Assembly (NCBI GenBank): GCA_021813825.1
Contig: JAKAJI010000008.1
Span: 1-37,382 of the forward strand
Length of the DNA: 37,382 nt
Reading direction: 5' to 3'
From: Acidobacteriota bacterium
Lineage (GTDB): Bacteria; Acidobacteriota; Terriglobia; Bryobacterales; Bryobacteraceae
Shown here: positions 1 through 8,887 of the stretch, in pieces
How the letters are laid out: each line of letters begins with the position of its first letter
Position numbering within the stretch: the first letter of the stretch is position 1
Notes under the pieces: generated by a model
Database searches by the model: none
What the model saw: the letters and a program-made list of their open reading frames with translations, nothing else
What the model was told of the DNA's origin: nothing
Made by a program: the position numbers and the translations under genes

Positions 1-146
1 GCAGGGCGGGGGATTTTGCGTTTACAGATCCGTGGGACGGGACGGTGTATCCATCGTGCAGCCTAGCGGCGGACACCATGACGGAGACGTTTCTCGCGGA
101 GACGCAAGGGGCGACGGTGCTGACAGTGCGAGAGAACCGGAGCTGA
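1..146 (+). CDS. C-terminal end of a tail-module protein (partial)
   Basis: An open frame read from base 3 runs in from the left edge and stops at TGA 144-146. It gives about 47 residues, including FTDPWDGTVYPSC, and ends in ENRS. The next gene starts one base after this stop, so the two are probably co-translated parts of the tail module. The fragment is too short to place in a family; I call it a tail-module gene only because of its position. The start and the bulk of the protein are outside the window. Confidence 0.45.
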   Translation, partial: RAGDFAFTDPWDGTVYPSCSLAADTMTETFLAETQGATVLTVRENRS

Positions 147-147
147 G

Positions 148-945
148 ATGCTTTTCTATCCCCGATTGTCGAGCGGTGGCACGAGCCAGTTTCCGATTGC
201 GCGGCAGGAGACGCACAGGACGGTTCAGAGCGCGATGCCGAGCGGCGCGACGGTCCGCTCGTCGGATACGGGTGCGGACTCGGTGCAATGGAAGCTGACT
301 TACTCGCATCTGACGGATGCGGAGTGGGCGGCGATTGAGTCGCTGTACAAGGCGGCGCAAGGAAGGCTCAATGCATTTACATTTCTCGATCCAACAGACA
401 ACCTGCTGGTGTGGAGTTCGGACCTGACGAACCCGGTGTGGACGACGGACCCAATGGTGACGGTGGGAGCCGGGATTGGCGACCCGAACGGGGGGGCGGG
501 CGCGTTCCGGTTGACCAACGGCGGGCAGGCATTGCAAGGCGTGGGGCAGACGCTGCCGGCTCCGGCGGGGTTGATTTATGCCTTCAGTGTGTATGTGTCA
601 AGTACGGCGCCGGCGAGCGTGAGCTTAGTAGCGACGGACGGGACGGCCGTGCTGCACGACACGGTGAACGCGACAGCAGGGTGGACGCGAGTGCAGATGC
701 AGAGCCTGTTGCCGAGCAGCCAGGGGACGATCACGTTCCGGATAGAGCTTGGTCCCGGAGCGCAGGTGAATGTATTCGGGCCGCAGGTGGAGGCGCAGCC
801 GACGGCGAGTTTGTACAAAGCAACCGCGGGACGGGGTGGTGTGTATCCGGAAAGCCGCTTCGCACAAGACGAGATCCAGCGAGTGTCCACGGGCGTGAAT
901 CAGAACGCGGCGGTGATTCAGATCTTCACGACGATTCCGGATTAG
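148..945 (+). CDS. Phage minor-tail-like protein (gpM/DUF2460-like) with lectin-like C-terminal domain
   Basis: This 265-residue protein appears to have two parts. Residues 1-90 contain a segment ending in a Leu-Tyr-Lys-rich helix and an AFTFLDPTDN stretch. This resembles the end of distal-tail and minor-tail proteins of the lambda gpM and DUF2460 type, in which a helix precedes a strand with Phe and Asp/Trp. Residues 91-240 begin NLLVWSSDLTNPVW and are rich in alternating strands, like the carbohydrate-binding jelly-roll modules seen on phage fibres. The gene starts one base after the upstream stop and ends 15 bases before the gpL/gpJ-like gene. In lambda, M precedes L, so the order supports the call. 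No signal peptide is seen. The family assignment is by pattern only. Confidence 0.55.
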   Translation: MLFYPRLSSGGTSQFPIARQETHRTVQSAMPSGATVRSSDTGADSVQWKLTYSHLTDAEWAAIESLYKAAQGRLNAFTFLDPTDNLLVWSSDLTNPVWTTDPMVTVGAGIGDPNGGAGAFRLTNGGQALQGVGQTLPAPAGLIYAFSVYVSSTAPASVSLVATDGTAVLHDTVNATAGWTRVQMQSLLPSSQGTITFRIELGPGAQVNVFGPQVEAQPTASLYKATAGRGGVYPESRFAQDEIQRVSTGVNQNAAVIQIFTTIPD

Positions 946-960
946 AGGCGAAAGACCCAG

Positions 961-3900
961 ATGGCAACAATCGACACCCTGAAGAATCTCACGACACCAG
1001 GCACGCCATTATTCCTGTTTGACATTACCCTTTCAGATGGCCAAACGGAGGGTTATAGCACGCATAGTGTGACTTATAACGGGACGGCTTATACGGCGCG
1101 AGTGATGCAGCATAACCTGTTCGACCTGCGGGCGTCTTCCAACCAGGGAATCGACAGTCTGGCGAACGTGTCGATCACGCTGGGGAATGCGGATTCGATC
1201 TGCTCGGAGATCGAGCGGAACGTAGGGTGGAAAGGCGCGCTGGTTACGATTCAGTTCCTGTTCTTCGACCTGGTGAACGGGGTTGGATTGTCGGAAAGCG
1301 AGGTGGTGTTCCGGGGGGTGGCGAATCCGCCCGAGGAATCGACCGAGTCGAGTTTTCGGGTTAGTTTTGTCAGCCGGTTGAATCTGACGCGGGTGTATCT
1401 GCCGGAAGTGAGGATCCAGCGGCGGTGCCCGTGGCAGTTTCCTTCGACATTGGCACAGCGGCAGGAGGGTTTGAGCGGCGGGACCGAGGGACGGTATGAC
1501 ATGTTCTACCGGTGCGGGTACTCGGCGGACGTGGCGGGTGGCGTGGGGAACCTGAGCAATGGGGTGGCGTATACGTCGTGCGATTACTCGCGGGCTTCGT
1601 GCGAACAGCGGGGGATGTTCTCAGCCGACGCGCAGGGAAACACGACAGCGCGATTTGGCGGAATTGAGTATGTGCCGTCGCTGGTGCAAGTGCGGGGATA
1701 TGGACAGGGAGCGCGAGAGTGGTCGCCAGTCATTGACAACCAGGCGCGTTACAACGATTATGTTCCATTGATTTACGGTACGGGGTGGTTTGCACCTCCG
1801 ATCGTGTTTTCGCGCAACGACGGGAACTTGACGAGGATGCAGTTGCTGCTGGGGATGGGGCAGATCAACGGCGTGCTGAAGGTGATCGTCAACGACATTG
1901 AGATTCCCGCTGGGCAGCAAGGCGCGAACATGACCGCAACGGGTTGGTACAACCTGGTGACGGCCGGAGGGCGCGACGGAGCCTTTGACATGGATTTCAC
2001 CGACGCTCAAGGGAATCCGCTGGGAGACCCGTACGGCAGCATGGCGTATCTGAGCGTGGTGGCGCCGAACCGGATCAGCGACGGGATTACGCTGCCGCAG
2101 GTGCAGGTGCTGGTGCAGGGGATGTTGCTGGACAGGTATACGGCCGCGGGCGCGTATCAGGACACCGTTTTTACGAACAATCCGGCGTGGGTGATTTTGG
2201 ACGTGCTGCAGCGAAGTGGTTGGTCGACGGAGGAAATCGACTTAGTGAGCTTTGCGGCGGCGGCGGCGGTTTGCGACTCGCCGGTTCAGGGGGTGGATTT
2301 GAACGGGAATCCGGTGACTGTGCCGCAGTTTCAGTGCAACCTGATTTTGAATTTCCGGCGGCCCGCCTCGGACGTGGTGCGCGGCATTCGGAACGGGTCG
2401 TCATTGTACTTGACGATGAGCCAGGGTGGGCTTTTGCAATTGAAGGCGGAGGGGCCGATTGCGCAGCAGCAGCCGGCGCAGATCGCGTCGAGCAACAGCG
2501 TCGAGCCGATCAACGGGGGATGGCCGGCGTATGAATTCGGGGACAACTCATTTTCTGGGATTTTGCGGAGGAGTAATGGCGAATCGACGTTGAGGGTGTA
2601 TTCGCGGCCGATAGCGGATTCGCCGAACCAGATGGCGGTGGAGTTTCAGGACGAATTCAACGAATATCAACAGGACAGCATTTCGCTGGTTGACATCGAC
2701 GACGTGCAGTTGAGCGGGCAGCCGGTGACGACATCGCTGACGGCGCTGGGACTACCGAATTTTAACCAAGCCGCGCGGGCGATCACGCTGCAATTGAACA
2801 AGAGCGTGCAGGGAAATACGTACGTGGACTTTGAGACGAGCGTGAAGGCGTTCGGGCTAAATCCGGGGGATTTAATCACGCTGACTTATGCGCGGGAAGG
2901 GTGGACGAGGCAGTTATTCCGCGTGACGCGGATTGCGCCTGGGCCGAACTACCGGACGGCGATGATTACGGCGCAGATTCATGACGACGCGTGGTATGGG
3001 CCGAACGCGCTTCTGGGGAGCGGAGGAATCGGACGGCAGGCGGGGGCGGGGACGGGACTTCCGCGACCGCTGGCCGGGGCGACGACGGACGGAAGCGGGA
3101 AGCCGGAGTTCGCGATCACGGAAACCGACACGGAGAGCGCGGACGGAAGTTACATCGTAAGTCTGGCGGTTGGGTTTACTCCTCCGGCGAGGCCGGCGGC
3201 AAGCGCAGCGAACATTCCACTCGTTGGATTGAATCCTTCGATAGCGCTGAGCGGAGGAACTCTAGCCGGCGGGCAGACGCTCTATTACGCGGTGAGCGCG
3301 GTGGACGCTAACGGGAACGAGACGGCGCTGTCGTTTGTGGTGACAGCGACGATTCCCTCCGGGACGCAGACTAACGCAGTTACTGTGAGCGGGCTGAGTT
3401 TCTCGGCGACGACAGCCAGCTTCAATGTTTACCGGGGCGCGACGCCGCAACAGTTATATCGGATTGCGGCGGCGCAGGCGGTAGCAGTTGAATTTACCGA
3501 TAGCGGCGCGGCCGAGACGCTGGTTCCCCCACCGGACGCCAACTACGACCACGCCAATTTCTACTGGCGGTTTGAGTTACTTCCGCAGACGCCCGTGAAT
3601 ATCGAATCGGCGACGACGGTGGGGAACAGTCAGTTGCAGATGACGGCGAACGAGTTTCAGGGGATGATTGCGCGGATCAGCGCCGGGACAGGCGCCGGGC
3701 AGGAGCGGCAGATTCTGGCGAATACAGCGACGACATTGACCGTGGCGCAGAGTTGGACGGTGACACCGGACGGGACGAGCGAGTTTGTGGTGGTGGAGGC
3801 GGGGTGGCAATTCGGGTCGACGGCGAGCGTGAGTCCGGCGACGTTCACGGTGCCGGACCGGCCTGGAATGACGGTGGAGATTTCCGGGCGGGCGGCGAAC

Positions 3901-4884
3901 GTGCGCAACGAGGAGACGGACCCGGCGCTGTCGCCGATTACGTCCTGGCAGATCGGCGGGGCGACGGTGACGCCGGTGGACGCGAGCGTTCCGCCGGCGC
4001 CGGTGTTCGGGTTGAACGCGCCGGGCGAAGGGTCGGTGCAGGTGCAGGCGATCGGGTTCAACACGCTGACGAACACACGGACGATTACGGCGGGCACGTT
4101 GACACTGGGTTATTGGGACGAGTTGAGCGGACCGTCGACGGTGACTCTGAGCGCGGCGATCGCGGCGACGGATACGACGATTGTGACGGTGGGGCAGACG
4201 GGTGCTCAGCCGGGAGCGCTGTTGCAGGTGGAAGCGGAAGTAATGCTGGTGATCGCGGTGGCGAGCGATGGGGTGACGCTGACGGTTACGCGCGGGGAAT
4301 ACGGAACGACGGCCGCAAGCTACAACGCGGGGGTTACGGTTTGGGCGCTGACGCGGATGAGCTTTGTGCTGCCATTCTTCCCGGACTTTTTCGGGAGTCC
4401 GGAGAGCGGGAGTTACAGTTTTCCGATTCCGTTTGCGGACAAGCGGATTGTTACCGCTGACCTGTTCATGACCAACTCGCGGGGCAGCGGGCCGGCGGCG
4501 CAGGAAGCGTTTACCGGGACGACGGATTACGGACTGCGGACTTTGTCGGGTGGGCAGTTGACGATGCAGGTGGAGGGGCCGCTGGCGATTGAGACGAACG
4601 CGGCGGCGCCGCTGGTGGTAGACACGACGCACGCGGTGCGGGATATCTTTGCGATGGTGAAGCAGGCGCCGGGAGCGCCAGTAGTGGTGCAGGTGACGCA
4701 GAACGGCCAGACGTACGGGCCGCAATTGACGATTGCCGCAGGGCAGACGATGTCGAACGTGGTGGACGGAATGCCGCTGCCGCCGCTCGGGGATAAGGCG
4801 CAGATCGGGTTGAACATCGTGTCGGTAACTCCGGCATCGGATGTCGCGCCGGGGAGCGACCTGACGGTGACGATCCGGCTGTAG
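961..4884 (+). CDS. Tail-tip protein: gpL-like Fe-S domain fused to gpJ-like tail hub
   Basis: This is a 1307-residue tail-tip protein. Residues 1-150 resemble the N-terminal part of gpL/DUF2163-type minor tail proteins. Cysteines C156 (in RRCPW), C185 (in YRCGY), C207 (in SCDYS) and C214 (in SCEQRG) match the four-cysteine pattern of lambda gpL relatives, which bind an iron-sulfur cluster at the tail tip. From about residue 240 the protein looks like gpJ-type hub proteins, including a EFQDEFNEYQQDSISLVD segment near residue 567 that is typical of them. An FN3-like domain follows at about 735-850, then a long beta-rich C-terminus. In lambda, L and J are separate genes with K and I between them; here they are one polypeptide and no K or I is present between them. 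The gene is the middle member of a closely spaced trio. Confidence 0.75.
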   Translation: MATIDTLKNLTTPGTPLFLFDITLSDGQTEGYSTHSVTYNGTAYTARVMQHNLFDLRASSNQGIDSLANVSITLGNADSICSEIERNVGWKGALVTIQFLFFDLVNGVGLSESEVVFRGVANPPEESTESSFRVSFVSRLNLTRVYLPEVRIQRRCPWQFPSTLAQRQEGLSGGTEGRYDMFYRCGYSADVAGGVGNLSNGVAYTSCDYSRASCEQRGMFSADAQGNTTARFGGIEYVPSLVQVRGYGQGAREWSPVIDNQARYNDYVPLIYGTGWFAPPIVFSRNDGNLTRMQLLLGMGQINGVLKVIVNDIEIPAGQQGANMTATGWYNLVTAGGRDGAFDMDFTDAQGNPLGDPYGSMAYLSVVAPNRISDGITLPQVQVLVQGMLLDRYTAAGAYQDTVFTNNPAWVILDVLQRSGWSTEEIDLVSFAAAAAVCDSPVQGVDLNGNPVTVPQFQCNLILNFRRPASDVVRGIRNGSSLYLTMSQGGLLQLKAEGPIAQQQPAQIASSNSVEPINGGWPAYEFGDNSFSGILRRSNGESTLRVYSRPIADSPNQMAVEFQDEFNEYQQDSISLVDIDDVQLSGQPVTTSLTALGLPNFNQAARAITLQLNKSVQGNTYVDFETSVKAFGLNPGDLITLTYAREGWTRQLFRVTRIAPGPNYRTAMITAQIHDDAWYGPNALLGSGGIGRQAGAGTGLPRPLAGATTDGSGKPEFAITETDTESADGSYIVSLAVGFTPPARPAASAANIPLVGLNPSIALSGGTLAGGQTLYYAVSAVDANGNETALSFVVTATIPSGTQTNAVTVSGLSFSATTASFNVYRGATPQQLYRIAAAQAVAVEFTDSGAAETLVPPPDANYDHANFYWRFELLPQTPVNIESATTVGNSQLQMTANEFQGMIARISAGTGAGQERQILANTATTLTVAQSWTVTPDGTSEFVVVEAGWQFGSTASVSPATFTVPDRPGMTVEISGRAANVRNEETDPALSPITSWQIGGATVTPVDASVPPAPVFGLNAPGEGSVQVQAIGFNTLTNTRTITAGTLTLGYWDELSGPSTVTLSAAIAATDTTIVTVGQTGAQPGALLQVEAEVMLVIAVASDGVTLTVTRGEYGTTAASYNAGVTVWALTRMSFVLPFFPDFFGSPESGSYSFPIPFADKRIVTADLFMTNSRGSGPAAQEAFTGTTDYGLRTLSGGQLTMQVEGPLAIETNAAAPLVVDTTHAVRDIFAMVKQAPGAPVVVQVTQNGQTYGPQLTIAAGQTMSNVVDGMPLPPLGDKAQIGLNIVSVTPASDVAPGSDLTVTIRL

Positions 4885-4891
4885 GAGCGCC

Positions 4892-7618
4892 ATGGCGGAC
4901 ACGTTGACGAAGCTACGGCCCGACCGGGACTTGCAGTGTTACTACTTCCAGCCTTCGGCGATCGCCGCGCTGAGCGGGGCGTCGGCGACGGGATTCACGC
5001 TGTCGGGGACGTGGCGGCAGCAGTTCGACTGGGCGGTAGTGGAGTGGAACCGGGATAACACGTTTGAGCATCCGATGCTCCGGAATCTGCCGGACGGGGA
5101 CCTGAGCGGGATCACGCTGAGTTACCAGGAAACGCGGACGAACTGCATTCCGATGGACTCGGATCTGTATCCGACGGTGGACTGGCCCTCGCTGCGCATT
5201 TGGGCCGATCCAGGGACAGGGGAGCAGGTTTATTACGTCAAGCTGATGAATTACGCCAAGCCGGCGGCGGGAAGCTATGTGCCCGCGACGGCAACAATGA
5301 CGCTGGGAGGAACGCCGACGACGGGGGATTACATCGGCGTGTCGTTTTTGAGCGAGCAGTACAACTATCAGCTTTATGGGACCGACACGATCGACAGCGC
5401 GATCACGCAGCTTGCAGCGGCGGTGAATTCGTTCTCGCCGACGATGTCGGCGACGGCTTCGGGGAGTTCGATCACGCTGACGTACCTAGGGACGAAGACG
5501 GGAAGCAGCACGACGGGGGCGAGCGGGAACCGGTTGGGCGTTTACGGATTTGTTTCGGGTGCGGGAACCGAGCAGTGGGTGACGCCTTCGGCGCAGTTCA
5601 GCGGGGGACAATCGCCGACGGCGTGGGGCGTGACGCTACCGTTCGGGACGTTGACCGACGTGAACGGCGTGGCGGTGCCGACGAACGCGGTGCGGAAGAT
5701 GCGCTGGACCTACGCGGCGGACCTGCAGGCGGGAAGCTTTGTCCGAAGCGAGTTTTGGGTCGAGGTGACGCAGTGGAGCGTGACCGGGAGCAATTTGACT
5801 TACTCGGTGTCGGGACCGGGGAGCGTACGGATTGAGGACAACTCCAGCCAGATTGTCTACAGCGGGGCGTGGACGCAGGCGGTGGGGAACTTTTCGGGCT
5901 CTACGATTCACTACACGACGGAGAACGGCGATTCGCTGACGTGTTCGTATACGTTTGGGGCGGCGCACAGCCTATATCTGGGTACGAGGATTACGTACAA
6001 CAGCGGAACGGTTTCGGTTTCGGTGGATGGACAGGCGGCGGTGATGGTGAACCTGCTGTACGCGGGGGAAGACGTGCTGGTGCGGCACCTGCTGGAGGAC
6101 TTGGCGGCTGGCGCGCACACGGTGACCATCACATACACGGGACCGGCCGGAAGTTATTTTTATTTCGACTTTCTGGAAATGGCTATGCCGGCGCAGACGC
6201 TGCCTGTTCCGGCGACCAACGGCAAGGTGACGCTGGCGACGGATTGGGACACGGAACACTCGCAGGTATTGGCGGCGGAGCGGACGGCGTGGATCCTGGA
6301 TTCGCTGGGGTTTGCCGGACGGGCGAATCATTATGCGGGTGCGCTGTGGTTTTACGAGTTGACTTCGCCGGGGAATGTGTATGCTTCGGGGACGGTGACG
6401 TTCGGCGGGACGCCGGTGTTCGGGCAGACGACGACGATCACGCTGGACGGGACGGCAATTTCGCATCTGAACAACATTGGGGATACGGCCGAGACACTGG
6501 CGCTGGCGTTCGAGTTTCTGATCAATTACAACTCGACGGGGGTGTGGGCGCAGGCATCGGGAGCAACGCTGACGATCGTTTCGCGGACGATGGGTTCGGC
6601 GGGGAACGCGATGACGCTTGCGACGAGCGGAGGCGGGACGGGGTTCACGGTGACGGTGTCGGGCGCGACGCTTACCGGAGGCGTGGACGGGACGTGGCTG
6701 ACGGACCTGACAGCAACGCCGCGGATGAACCGGGCGGCGAGAGACTGGCACACGGCGTACTTTACGGCATTGAAGGGCTACGGAATCGATGTGGCGGCGG
6801 CGTTCAGTACGGAGTTAGGGAACGGCGATCCTTCGGTGAGCGCGGGCATCGGGCAGAGATATTTGAGCGGGGATCCGGTGTTAGTGAATACGCCGGCACT
6901 GCAGACGAATTTTTCGCCGCAGAGCCGCGCCTACTGGCAGGAAGTGTATCTTGAGATGGCTGGGTTGCAGGCGTCGGCGGGAGTTACGCCATACTTACAG
7001 TTTGGCGAAGTGCAGTGGTGGTATTTCCCTGAACTGGATGCACAGGGCAACCCGACCGGCATGACTTTTTACGACGCGTACACGACGAGCACGTTTGAGG
7101 CGCAGTACGGGAAGACGATGGCGCAAATTCTGACGAACACGGCCGACCCGTCGGCGACGCCCGACGAGGCAGCGTTTCTTCCAAGCCTGATCGGGGCGCA
7201 CACGGCGGCGATCCGCGCGTATGTGCAAGCGACGTACCCTAGCTGCCGGTTCGAGGTGTTGTATCCGCCGGATGTGAATAACTATGCGTTAACGCAAGTG
7301 ATCAACTATCCGACGGGCGACTGGACTCCGGCAAACCTGACGTGCCTGAAGACGGAGAACTTCGGGTTTACGCTGGGGCGGAACCTGGACCTGGTGCGAG
7401 CGGCGATTGAAGGAGGCTATGCGGCTGCGTTCCCTCCAGCGCAGCGCAGCCACCTGGTGGGGATCAGCGACGCATCGACGCCCTGGTTAAAGGAGAGCGA
7501 GATAGCGTTGGGGGATGCGCTTGAGTCGGTCGTGTTGTTCGCGCTCGACCAGTACTGTTTGATCGGGTATTCGACGCCGCTTGCCGCGCCGCCACGGCGG
7601 TCCTTGCAACTTGGCTAG
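4892..7618 (+). CDS. Large fibre-like tail protein with duplicated beta domain and glycosidase-like C-terminus
   Basis: This 908-residue protein starts 7 bases after the hub gene with a GGAG ribosome site, so it belongs to the tail module. Two copies of a phage-type beta domain are visible, at about residues 130-245 (starting ATMTLGGTPTTGD) and 498-602 (starting GTVTFGGTPVFGQ). Each ends near a Gly-Gly motif. Residues 610-900 alternate hydrophobic strands and helices as in a TIM barrel. Two glutamates at strand ends, E706 (FGEVQWW) and E822 (KTENFGF), could be the acid/base and nucleophile of a clan-A glycosidase. The likely role is receptor binding or polysaccharide cleavage at the tail tip. 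I do not recognise a named family for the whole protein; the glycosidase idea is inference. Confidence 0.55.
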   Translation: MADTLTKLRPDRDLQCYYFQPSAIAALSGASATGFTLSGTWRQQFDWAVVEWNRDNTFEHPMLRNLPDGDLSGITLSYQETRTNCIPMDSDLYPTVDWPSLRIWADPGTGEQVYYVKLMNYAKPAAGSYVPATATMTLGGTPTTGDYIGVSFLSEQYNYQLYGTDTIDSAITQLAAAVNSFSPTMSATASGSSITLTYLGTKTGSSTTGASGNRLGVYGFVSGAGTEQWVTPSAQFSGGQSPTAWGVTLPFGTLTDVNGVAVPTNAVRKMRWTYAADLQAGSFVRSEFWVEVTQWSVTGSNLTYSVSGPGSVRIEDNSSQIVYSGAWTQAVGNFSGSTIHYTTENGDSLTCSYTFGAAHSLYLGTRITYNSGTVSVSVDGQAAVMVNLLYAGEDVLVRHLLEDLAAGAHTVTITYTGPAGSYFYFDFLEMAMPAQTLPVPATNGKVTLATDWDTEHSQVLAAERTAWILDSLGFAGRANHYAGALWFYELTSPGNVYASGTVTFGGTPVFGQTTTITLDGTAISHLNNIGDTAETLALAFEFLINYNSTGVWAQASGATLTIVSRTMGSAGNAMTLATSGGGTGFTVTVSGATLTGGVDGTWLTDLTATPRMNRAARDWHTAYFTALKGYGIDVAAAFSTELGNGDPSVSAGIGQRYLSGDPVLVNTPALQTNFSPQSRAYWQEVYLEMAGLQASAGVTPYLQFGEVQWWYFPELDAQGNPTGMTFYDAYTTSTFEAQYGKTMAQILTNTADPSATPDEAAFLPSLIGAHTAAIRAYVQATYPSCRFEVLYPPDVNNYALTQVINYPTGDWTPANLTCLKTENFGFTLGRNLDLVRAAIEGGYAAAFPPAQRSHLVGISDASTPWLKESEIALGDALESVVLFALDQYCLIGYSTPLAAPPRRSLQLG

Positions 7619-7626
7619 CAGCCACG

Positions 7627-7640
7627 CGCTATAGTTAGCG
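7627..7640. promoter_or_regulatory. Short palindrome with -10-like TATAGT before the ABC ATPase gene
   Basis: A perfect inverted repeat, CGCTA-TAGT-TAGCG, lies 8 bases before the GTG start of the ABC ATPase gene. It contains TATAGT (7630-7635), which resembles a -10 box. A TTGCAA lies at 7604-7609, but the 20-base spacing is too long for a good sigma-70 promoter. It could be a small operator, a weak promoter for a near-leaderless transcript, or chance. Confidence 0.25.
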
Positions 7641-7648
7641 TTGCGGCT

Positions 7649-8887
7649 GTGATTTCCGTCCAAAACGTTTCCAAGTACTACCGTTTGTATGACCACGCGG
7701 CGGACCGACTGCGGGCGGCGCTGCCGTTTGTTTCCCGCGGGGCGAAGGCGACGGACTTCTGGGCGGTTCGCAACATCAGTTTCCGGGTTGAAAAGGGCGA
7801 GGTGGTAGCGCTTCTCGGGCCGAACGGAAGCGGAAAGAGCACGTTGCTGCAGATGGTCTGCGGCATTCTACAGCCGACCGAGGGCCGGGTGCTGGTGAAT
7901 GGACGGATTGCGGCGTTGCTGGAGCTAGGCGCGGGGTTCAGTCCGGAGTTTACCGGCCGTGAGAATGTCTATCTGAACGGCGAGATCCTCGGGCTTTCGC
8001 GGGCGGAGATCGACCGGGCGTTTCCGAAGATTGAGGCGTTTGCCGAGATCGGGCCGTTCATCGACCGTCCCGTGAAGGAATACTCGACGGGCATGTACGT
8101 GCGTCTGGCGTTTTCGACCGCGATTCACGTTGAGCCGGAAATTCTCGTGGTGGATGAGGCTCTGAGCGTAGGGGACGCGATTTTCGCGAGCCGGTGCATC
8201 CGGAAATTCGAAGAGATGAGAGAGCGGAACGTGACGGTGCTGCTGGTGTCGCACGACCTGGGGCTGGTGAAGAGGCTGTCGGACCGGGCGGCGTTTCTGC
8301 TGAACGGCGAGATGCAGATGATCGGGTCGGCGAACGACGCGGTCAACCGCTATATCGGGTTCGTGCACGAGCGGCAGAAGGGGATGGAGATCGAGCCGCC
8401 GGAAGGCACGATGGCGGGGGGGAGTTTCCGGCACGGGGACCGGACGAGCGAGATCGTCGAAGTTACCACGCTTGATACGAGCGATGAGCCGCGAGCGGTG
8501 TTCCGATGGGCGGAGACGATGCGGGTGCGGGTGCGGGCGCGGTTCCGGGAGGAGAGCGTGAATCCGATCGTGGGAATGTTGATCCGAAGCCGGCTGGGGA
8601 TGGACGTATTCGGGACGAACACGCGCGTGGAGGGGTTGGAACTGGGGACGGTGCGCGCGGGCGAGGAGCTGGAAGTGGACTTCGACATCCCCTGTCTGCT
8701 GACGCGGCAGGAGTACACGCTGACGGCGGCGACGCAGCACTGGGATGGGGCGAGCCAGGACTGGCACGACGACGTGCTTTCGTTTCGCGTGGCGGACGCG
8801 ACGGAGGTGGCGGGCGTGATGCGGATTCAGCCGAAGATCCAGTACCGGGTGGGAGCGGCGCGCGGGGAGCGGGCGCCCGTGCGGTGA
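7649..8887 (+). CDS. ABC transporter ATP-binding protein, Wzt/polysaccharide-export type
   Basis: This 412-residue protein starts at GTG. It has Walker A GPNGSGKST at 57-65, Walker B ending D169-E170 and the switch histidine H202. In place of LSGGQ it has the divergent signature YSTGM at 145-149, which is typical of ATPases that export O-antigen or teichoic acid. Residues 265-400 form a beta-rich extension like the Wzt C-terminal domain that recognises the polysaccharide's end in O-antigen exporters. The matching permease (Wzm type) and glycosyltransferases are not in the window, so this is an orphan ATPase here. It lies 30 bases after the tail fibre gene and overlaps the symporter gene by four bases. 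Confidence 0.88.
   Translation: MISVQNVSKYYRLYDHAADRLRAALPFVSRGAKATDFWAVRNISFRVEKGEVVALLGPNGSGKSTLLQMVCGILQPTEGRVLVNGRIAALLELGAGFSPEFTGRENVYLNGEILGLSRAEIDRAFPKIEAFAEIGPFIDRPVKEYSTGMYVRLAFSTAIHVEPEILVVDEALSVGDAIFASRCIRKFEEMRERNVTVLLVSHDLGLVKRLSDRAAFLLNGEMQMIGSANDAVNRYIGFVHERQKGMEIEPPEGTMAGGSFRHGDRTSEIVEVTTLDTSDEPRAVFRWAETMRVRVRARFREESVNPIVGMLIRSRLGMDVFGTNTRVEGLELGTVRAGEELEVDFDIPCLLTRQEYTLTAATQHWDGASQDWHDDVLSFRVADATEVAGVMRIQPKIQYRVGAARGERAPVR

Noticed and set aside
3577-4902. 441-codon open frame on the minus strand
   Set aside because: It is antisense to the tail hub gene, rich in Arg, His and Pro, and lacks recognisable domains; this is usual for GC-rich shadow frames.
7619-7648. Phage attachment site at the end of the tail module
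   Set aside because: No direct repeat, tRNA gene or integrase is visible in the window to support an att site.
8506-8883. Upstream extension of the symporter frame
   Set aside because: It lies inside the ABC ATPase gene and reads as Gly/Asp/Arg-rich shadow sequence; the GTG at 8884 begins the first transmembrane helix.
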